The notes under the pieces are model-generated. The model was given only the letters and a program-made list of their open reading frames with translations, was not told the origin of the DNA and did no database searches. Source: Microbacterium sp. (GTDB lineage Bacteria; Actinomycetota; Actinomycetes; Actinomycetales; Microbacteriaceae). Taken from it: a DNA stretch of 16,556 nt. The DNA lies in contig QFPD01000008.1 of assembly GCA_003248845.1 (NCBI GenBank), positions 1-16,556 of the forward strand. Reading direction: 5' to 3'. Shown here piece by piece: positions 1 to 5,674 of the stretch (the first letter of the stretch is position 1; every line of letters starts with the position of its first letter). The position numbers were made by a program, and so were the translations under genes.

Positions 1-59
1 TCGCGACGGTGCCCTTCGCCTCGGTCGCGATCGCGGGGCTGTGGGTCATGCCCGCCGTG
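1..59 (+). repeat. 59-bp exact duplicate of 519-577 at the window edge
   Basis: Bases 1-59 match 519-577 without a mismatch; base 60 (g) and base 578 (a) are the first to differ. In the downstream copy the segment belongs to the S-component gene. Here it is joined, in frame by chance, to the reductase. The last ~11 bases (tgcccgccgtg) could also encode the Leu-Pro-Ala-Val expected in the reductase, so the join may lie in microhomology. An assembly or library chimera at a contig end is the simplest reading. Confidence 0.9.
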
Positions 60-419
60 GCCGGCATCTGCGCCTCGCTGCCGTCGTCTGCGACGGGCAT
101 CGCGCTGATCGAGGCCCCGTCGGCCGAGGACGTCCTGCCGTTCGACGCGCCGGCCGGCATCAACGTGCGGTGGCTGGTGCGGGATGCCGGGCAGAAGCCC
201 GGATCGCTCGCGCTCGCGGAGCTCGAGAAGCTCCAGGCCCCGGCATCCGACACGCATGCCTTCATCGTCGGAGAGCAGTCGCTGCCGACCGCGGGGCGAC
301 GCCGCCTCGTCGCCCAAGGCCTGGGCAAGGACCGGATCAGCTTCATCGGGTACTGGCGGGTGGGCGCCGCGTCGCCCGCCCCGAAATCGGAGCAGGCGCA
401 GCCGGCGGGAGGCCGCTGA
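3..419 (+). CDS. Siderophore-interacting protein (ferric-siderophore reductase), C-terminal part only
   Basis: This is the last ~120 residues of a cytoplasmic flavin-dependent ferric-siderophore reductase of the SIP/ViuB family, which releases iron from imported siderophores using NAD(P)H. The family signature is visible: an INVRWLVRD strand, then HAFIVGE, a RRRL helix and GYWRVG near the C-terminus. The FAD-binding N-terminal domain lies outside the window. Bases 1-59 of this frame are identical to 519-577, inside the next gene, and encode a membrane-like stretch (MPFASVAIAGLWVMPAV) foreign to this family. Genuine homology therefore starts near base 50-60, and the GTG at base 9 is not a real start. 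The stop overlaps the start of the next gene (TGATG), so the two are probably co-translated. Family assignment is good; the 5' end is unreliable. Confidence 0.85.
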   Translation, partial: ATVPFASVAIAGLWVMPAVAGICASLPSSATGIALIEAPSAEDVLPFDAPAGINVRWLVRDAGQKPGSLALAELEKLQAPASDTHAFIVGEQSLPTAGRRRLVAQGLGKDRISFIGYWRVGAASPAPKSEQAQPAGGR

Positions 420-988
420 TGGGCAGGGTCACGACCGCGTTCCTCCTGACGTGCGCCGCGATCGGCGTCGCGGGCGGCATCGTCCTGGCGGTCGGCTGGT
501 GGCTCTCGGTCGCGCTGTTCGCGACGGTGCCCTTCGCCTCGGTCGCGATCGCGGGGCTGTGGGTCATGCCCGCCGTGATCGCGCTGCGGCTCCTGCAGCG
601 CCCGTTCGCGGGGCTGCTCGTCGGCCTCATCTCGGGGCTCGCGCTCGCGCCGTTCTACACCGCGAGCGCGATCCTGACGACGCTGTTCTGGTCGTTCTTC
701 CCCGAGCTGCCGTTCCTCGTGACGCTGTACCGGCGCTGGAGCACGTGGCTCCACTATGCGGGAGCGCTCGCGATGGGCGTCGCCTACCCGCTGCTCGCGG
801 CGCAGTCGTTCGATCTGTGGGCGATGGCCCCGGGTCTCGTGGTCGGGTTCATCGCGCTGTGCACGGCATCCTGCATCGCGGGGACGTTCCTCGCGATCGT
901 CATCGCCGATCGCCTGCGCGAGGCCGGCGTCGCCCGGCTCGCCCGCCGGCGGCCCGCCGAGGTCCCGGGCGTCGCGAAAGCAGGCTGA
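419..988 (+). CDS. ECF transporter S component, YkoE-like
   Basis: This 189-residue, very hydrophobic protein has about five or six membrane segments (around residues 7-30, 32-57, 62-85, 85-105, 114-135 and 138-163) and a short basic C-terminal tail. Its size and its segment GLWVMPAVIALRLLQRPFAG resemble YkoE-type substrate-binding (S) components of energy-coupling-factor importers, which bind a vitamin-like or metal-related ligand and need an ECF ATPase and T protein. Neither partner follows: the gene ends at a likely bidirectional terminator and a convergent gene. The start is the ATG overlapping the reductase stop (TGATG), which implies coupling. Being next to a siderophore reductase hints at a role in iron acquisition, but that is inference; YkoE itself is linked to thiamine precursor uptake. 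Confidence 0.75.
   Translation: MGRVTTAFLLTCAAIGVAGGIVLAVGWWLSVALFATVPFASVAIAGLWVMPAVIALRLLQRPFAGLLVGLISGLALAPFYTASAILTTLFWSFFPELPFLVTLYRRWSTWLHYAGALAMGVAYPLLAAQSFDLWAMAPGLVVGFIALCTASCIAGTFLAIVIADRLREAGVARLARRRPAEVPGVAKAG
519..577 (+). repeat. Second copy of the 59-bp repeat, native location
   Basis: This is the internal copy of the segment found at bases 1-59. Here it is in frame within the S-component gene and encodes a normal membrane segment, so this copy is taken as the authentic one. Confidence 0.9.
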
Positions 989-1042
989 ACCGACGGATCC
1001 GCGCCTCGCGGCGCGCGTTCCGGTCGATCCAGCCTGCTTTCG
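975..1042. terminator. Inverted repeat between convergent genes, probable bidirectional terminator
   Basis: The 13-bp arms CGAAAGCAGGCTG (975-987) and CAGCCTGCTTTCG (1030-1042) are perfect reverse complements, separated by 42 bases that contain further GC-rich pairing potential. Outside the core the match continues imperfectly (GCGTC against GACGC). The left arm covers the stop codon of the S-component gene, and the right arm is 22 bases beyond the stop of the acyl-CoA dehydrogenase on the other strand. No U-tract follows, which is common in actinobacteria. The large loop keeps confidence moderate. Confidence 0.55.
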
Positions 1043-1064
1043 ACGCGCGGGGCGCGCCCTGCGC

Positions 1065-2228
1065 TCAGCGCTTGCCGACGATCTGGCGCGACACGAGGTC
1101 ACGCATGATCTCGTTCGTGCCGCCGTAGATGCGGTGAACACGGGCATCGAGGTAGGCGCGCGCGATCGCGTACTCGGTGATGTAGCCGTAGCCGCCGTGC
1201 AGCTGCACGCCGATGTCGAGCAGCTCCGCCTCGCGGTCGGTCGCCCAGAACTTGACCTTCGCGGCCTCTTCGGCCGTGAGCTTCTTGTCGGCGTAGAGCT
1301 CCATCGCGCGGTCGATGTAGGCCCACATGACGTCGACGGTCGTCGCCATGTCGGCGAGGCGGAAGCGGGTGTTCTGGAAGTCGGCGATGCGCTCACCGAA
1401 CGCCTCGCGACTGATGACGTAGTCGCGCGTCCATGCGAACGCGGCCTCTCCCGCGGCGGCCGCGGCGACACCGATCGAGAGGCGCTCCAGGGGCAGGTTC
1501 ATCATGAGCTGGATGAAGCCGAGTCCCTCCTTGCCGCCAATGAGGTTCGCCTCGGGGACGAACACGTCGGTGAAGCTGAGCTCGGCGGTGTCCCAGCCGT
1601 GGAAGCCCATCTTCTCGAGCTTCTTCGAGTGGTCGAAACCCTCCATCCCGTCCTCGAGGATCAGCAGGCTGAAGGCATCCGGCCGGTTCCCTTCGCCCGT
1701 CTTGACGAACGTGACGACGATGTCGGCGGTCTTTCCCGACGAGATGAACGTCTTCGCCCCGTTGACGAGGTAGCCGCCGTCGACCTTCTTGGCCGTCGTC
1801 TTGATGCCGCGCAGGTCGCTGCCCGCACCCGGCTCGGTCATCGCCAGAGCGCCGAGGATCTCGCCGGTCGCCATGCCGGGGAGCCACTTCTCCTTCTGCT
1901 CCTGCGTGCCCATGTGGACAATGTACGGCACGGCGAGGTCGTCTTGGATGCCGAGGGCGCCGGCGAGCGAGCCCTGGACCGCACCGATGACCTCCTCGAG
2001 CACGATCGCACGGAAGCGGTAGTCCTGCAGCATGCCCGCGCCGCCGAACTCCTCGGGAACGGAGAGCCCGATGATGCCGGCTTCGCCGGCCGCGCGCATC
2101 GTGGCGCGGTCGACCTCGCCGTCCGCCTCCCACTGCTTGCGCTTCTCCTCGGTGGCGTAGCGCTTCACGAACTCCTTGACGACGTCGCGGAACGCCTCGT
2201 GGTCCTCGTCGTAGATCTTGCGCTCCAT
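1065..2228 (-). CDS. Acyl-CoA dehydrogenase
   Basis: This 387-residue FAD enzyme should catalyse alpha,beta-dehydrogenation of an acyl-CoA, passing electrons to electron-transfer flavoprotein. The length is typical. Both family signatures are present: AMTEPGAGSDLRG (about 129-141) and the C-terminal QLHGGYGYITEYAIARAY region (342-359) followed by IYGGTNEIMRDL. Short- and medium-chain enzymes carry the catalytic Glu in YEGT; here it is Gly (YGGT). The probable base is Glu248 in PLERL, the position used by long-chain and isovaleryl-CoA dehydrogenases. I chose the ATG at 2228 (MERKIYDEDHEAF) because GGAAGG precedes it by about 10 bases and because upstream codons are basic and not family-like. 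It appears to be a single-gene unit between VanY and a convergent operon. The substrate (fatty or branched-chain acyl-CoA) cannot be decided from sequence alone. Confidence 0.95.
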   Translation of the reverse strand: MERKIYDEDHEAFRDVVKEFVKRYATEEKRKQWEADGEVDRATMRAAGEAGIIGLSVPEEFGGAGMLQDYRFRAIVLEEVIGAVQGSLAGALGIQDDLAVPYIVHMGTQEQKEKWLPGMATGEILGALAMTEPGAGSDLRGIKTTAKKVDGGYLVNGAKTFISSGKTADIVVTFVKTGEGNRPDAFSLLILEDGMEGFDHSKKLEKMGFHGWDTAELSFTDVFVPEANLIGGKEGLGFIQLMMNLPLERLSIGVAAAAAGEAAFAWTRDYVISREAFGERIADFQNTRFRLADMATTVDVMWAYIDRAMELYADKKLTAEEAAKVKFWATDREAELLDIGVQLHGGYGYITEYAIARAYLDARVHRIYGGTNEIMRDLVSRQIVGKR

Positions 2229-2291
2229 GCTGCGCCTGCCTTCCGTGTCTCGTCGTCGAGCCTGACGTGGTGGGATCATGTCCCCCTATTA

Positions 2292-2320
2292 ATGGTACTG
2301 GGTTTCATCCGCTGTGGCAC
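2292..2320 (-). promoter_or_regulatory. Candidate promoter of the acyl-CoA dehydrogenase
   Basis: Read on the minus strand, GTGCCA (-35-like, 2320-2315) and TACCAT (-10-like, 2297-2292) are 17 bp apart, each matching four of six consensus positions. They sit in an unusually AT-rich patch (around 2287-2306) for this window. Transcription would begin near 2285, giving a leader of about 57 nt before the ATG at 2228. The patch lies between the VanY stop and the dehydrogenase, so the dehydrogenase probably has its own promoter. Confidence 0.4.
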
Positions 2321-2334
2321 GCGGTCGCGGCGAG

Positions 2335-3453
2335 TCAGTCGACGTAGTCGGGCGCGGGGGGAAGGCCGAAGAAGCCCTCGAGGGTGTGGAATCCGCCGTC
2401 GTGATAGACCTGCGCGAGCTCGAGGCCGATGTAGCGCAGATGCCAGGGCTCGGCCTGATAGCCGGTGATGGCGGTCTGACCGTCTTCGTAGCGCACGACG
2501 AAGCCGAACCGCCACGCGTTCGCCGCGACCCACGCGCCCTGCGCCGTGCCGCCGAACGACTCGATCGCCCCGCAGCCGCCGTCGCACGCCGCAACGTCGG
2601 TCGCGAGCCCGGTCTGATGCTCGCTGAAGCCGGGGCGTGCGCTCTGCAGGTCGGCCGCCTCGCGCCCGAGCGAGTTCACATAGCCGTTGTACGTGCGGGT
2701 CTGCGAGTCGAACGAGCGGAACGCGCTGTTCAGCCCGATGGCACCGACGCCCTCGTTCTGCGCGGCGGCGACGAGTGCCGTCAGGGCATCGGCCGCGGCG
2801 GGGCGCAGCCGACCGTCGACGGTGCGCTGCATGTCGGCGGGCGCGACGACCGTGTCCGGCTCCCATTCGATCGGATTCAGGGGGCGCTGCTTGTTGACCA
2901 CGACCCATTCGCGCACGGGGTCGGCGAGGTTCACGCACGGCGCGGCGCCGCTCGCCACGAGATCTCGGAACGCTGTCGCGCCACCGAACGTGGCGATCAC
3001 CTCGGCATCCGATCCCTGCGTCAGGGCCGTCGTCACCGCCGTGTCGTCGCACTTTGCTGCGACGACCGCCGCCGCGGATTGGGCCGGGATCGGAAGGGAT
3101 GTCGCCGCGGGGACCGGCTCGACGCGGGTCTGCTGTGTGGCACCCGCGGTCGACGCCCCGCCACGCCCGCCGAGGGCGACGGCGGTGGCGATGGCGGCGA
3201 TGAGCAGCACCGCCGCGACGGCGACGATCAGTGTCCGCCGCGTGGGCGTCAAGGCGCGCTGTCGAGCTCGAACGGCAGGCGGCGCGGATGGCGCGGAGGC
3301 GTGACCGGCCCGCCGCGGGCCGATCCGTTCGGCGGGGTTCGCTTCCGGCGGCGCGGCGGGCGTGGCCTCGGACGCCGTCTCGGGCGCATCGCCTGAGCGC
3401 TCACGCTCGGCGCGGAGCGCGCGTCGAGACGGCAACGGCTCGGGAGGGATCAC
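2335..3453 (-). CDS. Membrane-anchored D-alanyl-D-alanine carboxypeptidase, VanY/M15 family
   Basis: This 372-residue protein should trim D-Ala from peptidoglycan stem peptides outside the membrane. A charged, Ala/Pro-rich cytosolic tail (1-73) with an early SRRALRAERER motif is followed by one membrane segment (about 74-95), a linker, and a zinc peptidase domain from about 180. The M15 motifs are clear: SEHQTGLATD (277-286), with zinc ligands His279 and Asp286, and EPWHLRYIG (335-343), with Glu335 and the third ligand His338. There are four cysteines outside the membrane (135, 173, 290, 294), so disulfides are possible. The GTG start at 3453 is tentative: no good Shine-Dalgarno precedes it, but CAGAAT lies exactly 6 nt upstream, which would fit a leaderless mRNA. 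The gene is divergent from the radical SAM gene. Confidence 0.88.
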   Translation of the reverse strand: MIPPEPLPSRRALRAERERSGDAPETASEATPAAPPEANPAERIGPRRAGHASAPSAPPAVRARQRALTPTRRTLIVAVAAVLLIAAIATAVALGGRGGASTAGATQQTRVEPVPAATSLPIPAQSAAAVVAAKCDDTAVTTALTQGSDAEVIATFGGATAFRDLVASGAAPCVNLADPVREWVVVNKQRPLNPIEWEPDTVVAPADMQRTVDGRLRPAAADALTALVAAAQNEGVGAIGLNSAFRSFDSQTRTYNGYVNSLGREAADLQSARPGFSEHQTGLATDVAACDGGCGAIESFGGTAQGAWVAANAWRFGFVVRYEDGQTAITGYQAEPWHLRYIGLELAQVYHDGGFHTLEGFFGLPPAPDYVD

Positions 3454-3560
3454 CCACCCATTCTGACGTGCGCACCCGTGACCCCGCCGTGAGCACTCAG
3501 ATCTCCGTCTTCACGACCTCACCCCTTGCTGGATCTTCGTATCTATGTTCCACTGGCGGT

Positions 3561-5633
3561 ATGCGGTGGCACGGACAGACTCTCGAACAGACGGATGCCG
3601 CGGCACTCCCCGGTCTCGAGTCCTTGGGATCTCTCGTGCGGTCGGTCCGAACGCCCGCATTCCAGGGGGTGACCTTCCACGAGGTGCGCGCGAAGTCGGC
3701 CCTGAACCACGTGCCGCGCGGCTCGGCGATGCCCTTCGACTGGACGGTCAACCCCTATCGGGGCTGCACACACGCATGCTCCTACTGCCTCTCCCCCGAC
3801 ACCCCGATCCTGCTCGCCGATGGGCGCCACCGCCTGCTCGGCGAACTCTCGGTCGGGGATCGGATCATCGGCACGCAGCAAGAGGGCGCGTACCGGCGGT
3901 ACATCACGACCTCGGTGCTGGCGAAGTGGACCGCTGTGAAGCGGGCGTACCGGGTGACCTTGGCCGACGGCACGGAGATCGTCGCCAGCGCCGATCACCG
4001 CTTCCTCACCGAACGGGGGTGGAAGCACGTGAAAGGTACGATGTCCGGTCGGGGACGCCGCCCTTACCTCACGACGTCGAATCGCCTGATGGGGTTCGGC
4101 CGCCGACCCGAGCCCGATGTCGAGCCCGACGACGCGAAGTTCCGCCGCGGCTACCTCTCGGGGATGATTCGCGGCGACGGGATGATCTTCCACGGGTCCT
4201 ACGACGATGGCGAGCCCACACGGGACATCCATCGATTCCGGCTGGCGTTGGCGGATCACGAGGCTCTCGACCTCACACGGCGATACCTCGCCGATGAAGG
4301 GATCACGGTCACCGAACGCCCCTTCACCCCGGCATCCCCGGTCCGACGTTCGATGACCGCCCTGCATACAGCCAGATCTGGGCAGGTTGCGCGCATCGAG
4401 GAGCTCGCCACGATCCCCGAGGCGCCGACGAAGGCATGGTCTGCGGGATTCCTGGGTGGGATCTTCGACGCAGAAGGATCGTGTTCACGTGGCATCCTGC
4501 GCATCACCAACAAGAGTCCCGAGCTCATCACGGCGATCGCGCACGCGCTCGATCTCTTCGACCTGCCCTACCGGATCGAACCGCCGGGCGCCTCCGGCGT
4601 CGTCACGGTGCGTCTTACCGGCGGACTCCCGTCGCGACGCCGCTTCTTCGACATCGCCCGGCCGGCCATCACGAGAAAGCTCGCGCTTGCGGGAGAAGCG
4701 GTGAAGACAGCGGCTGATCTTCACATCGTGTCGATCGAAGACCTCGGCGTCGATATCGAGATGGTCGACATCACGACCGGCACAGGGGACTTCGTCGCGG
4801 GTGGGGTCATCAGTCACAACTGCTTCGCCCGGAACACGCACACGTATCTCGACCTCGACGCCGGGGCCGATTTCGATCGGCAGATCGTCGTGAAGACGAA
4901 CGTCGGCGACGTGCTGCGCCGCGAGCTCGCGAAGCCGTCCTGGTTGCGTGAGCCGGTCGCCCTCGGCACGAACACCGATCCGTACCAGCGGGCGGAAGGT
5001 CGCTACGCGCTCATGCCCGGGATCATCGGAGCCCTGGCGGAGAGCGGCACGCCCTTCTCCATCCTCACGAAGGGCACGCTCCTGCGCCGAGACCTGCCGT
5101 TGCTGACGGATGCCGCGGCATCCGTTCCCGTGTCGATCGCGATGTCGATCGCCGTCTTCGACGATGCGCTGCAGCAGTCGCTCGAGCCCGGGACGCCGAC
5201 CGCCGCCGCCCGGCTCGCGACGGTGCGGGCCGCCGCCGATGCCGGGTTCCGCGTGACGGTCTTCCTCATGCCGATCCTGCCGCACCTCACCGACAGCACC
5301 CCGCTGCTCGACGACGCCCTCGCGCGCATCCGCGGAGCGGGAGGCGCGCGCGTCGTGTTCGGTGCGCTGCATCTGCGCCCGGGCGCGAAGGAGTGGTTCT
5401 GGGAGTGGCTCTCCCAGACGAGGCCCGAACTCGTCCCGGCGTACCGCGGGCTCTACCCGGGAGCATCCGCCTACGCGCCCGACGGCTACCGGAAGCAGCT
5501 CGCCGCGCGTGTGCGACCGCTGCTGCGCCGACACCGACTCGCCGGCGGCGCCGAGGAAGACGTCGAGAGCCGGCCGCCGCGCCCGGGGCCCGTCAGGACG
5601 ACGGGGCGGGCAACCGGCGACCGGCTCTTCTGA
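3561..5633 (+). CDS. Intein-containing Rv2578c-family radical SAM protein
   Basis: The 690-residue precursor is a radical SAM protein split by an intein. N-extein (1-75): starts MRWHGQTLEQ and ends in the cluster motif GCTHACSY. C-extein (421-690): continues CFARNTHTYLDL, then VVKTNVGDVL, GTNTDPYQRAEGRY and SILTKGTLLRRDLPLL, all typical of the Rv2578c group, which is distantly similar to SplB. Joined exteins give 345 residues, close to the family length. The spliced motif is CTHACSYC, which binds the [4Fe-4S] cluster that cleaves S-adenosylmethionine; the substrate is unknown. I chose the ATG at 3561 because the family begins with a MRW-like sequence. TATGTT at 3544-3549 may be a -10 element with a very short leader. 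The gene is divergent from VanY and convergent with the helicase. Intein-containing members of this family are, to my knowledge, already recognised. Confidence 0.93.
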   Translation: MRWHGQTLEQTDAAALPGLESLGSLVRSVRTPAFQGVTFHEVRAKSALNHVPRGSAMPFDWTVNPYRGCTHACSYCLSPDTPILLADGRHRLLGELSVGDRIIGTQQEGAYRRYITTSVLAKWTAVKRAYRVTLADGTEIVASADHRFLTERGWKHVKGTMSGRGRRPYLTTSNRLMGFGRRPEPDVEPDDAKFRRGYLSGMIRGDGMIFHGSYDDGEPTRDIHRFRLALADHEALDLTRRYLADEGITVTERPFTPASPVRRSMTALHTARSGQVARIEELATIPEAPTKAWSAGFLGGIFDAEGSCSRGILRITNKSPELITAIAHALDLFDLPYRIEPPGASGVVTVRLTGGLPSRRRFFDIARPAITRKLALAGEAVKTAADLHIVSIEDLGVDIEMVDITTGTGDFVAGGVISHNCFARNTHTYLDLDAGADFDRQIVVKTNVGDVLRRELAKPSWLREPVALGTNTDPYQRAEGRYALMPGIIGALAESGTPFSILTKGTLLRRDLPLLTDAAASVPVSIAMSIAVFDDALQQSLEPGTPTAAARLATVRAAADAGFRVTVFLMPILPHLTDSTPLLDDALARIRGAGGARVVFGALHLRPGAKEWFWEWLSQTRPELVPAYRGLYPGASAYAPDGYRKQLAARVRPLLRRHRLAGGAEEDVESRPPRPGPVRTTGRATGDRLF
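3786..4820 (+). mobile_element. Intein with LAGLIDADG homing endonuclease
   Basis: The 345-residue in-frame intein has all expected splicing blocks. Block A is CLSPDTPILLADG (1-13) with nucleophile Cys1. Block B is VASADHRFLT with His71. Block F is VDITTGTGDFVAGG (327-340). Block G is VISHN (341-345), with penultimate His344 and terminal Asn345, followed by extein Cys+1. Two dodecapeptide endonuclease motifs are present: YLSGMIRGDG (catalytic acid Asp131) and FLGGIFDAEG (catalytic acid Glu230), so the homing enzyme looks intact. Two AGA arginine codons (4374 and 4674), which look rare beside the CGN codons of neighbouring genes, fit horizontal origin. After splicing, residues 75 and 421 of the precursor are joined and restore CxxxCxxC. 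Confidence 0.95.
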
Positions 5634-5652
5634 CCGGCGAGCGGTCCGCGTT

Positions 5653-5674
5653 CGATCAGCGGGCGATCAGCGGT
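5653..5674 (+). repeat. 11-bp tandem duplication between convergent genes
   Basis: CGATCAGCGGG (5653-5663) is immediately followed by CGATCAGCGGT (5664-5674). The second copy contains the helicase stop codon (5667-5669). The gap from the radical SAM stop (5633) to the helicase stop is only 33 bp, and no convincing terminator hairpin was found in it. Confidence 0.7.

Noticed and set aside
41..418. Longer N-terminus (315 residues) for the ECF S component
   Set aside because: The extension is Arg/Ala/Gly-rich antisense-like sequence overlapping the reductase in another frame. The ATG at 419 gives a normal-length S component.
9..419. Complete small protein starting at GTG 9
   Set aside because: Its first 17 residues come from the duplicated 59-bp segment of the neighbouring gene; the rest is the C-terminus of a longer reductase.
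5616..5630. C-terminal ...GDRLF of the radical SAM protein as a DNA sliding-clamp binding motif (QxxLF type)
   Set aside because: Only the final Leu-Phe fits; the key Gln is Gly here. Too weak without homologue comparison.
5634..5666. Possible intrinsic terminator between the radical SAM and helicase genes
   Set aside because: Only direct repeats (CCGGCGA and CGATCAGCGG units) were found, with no stable inverted repeat.
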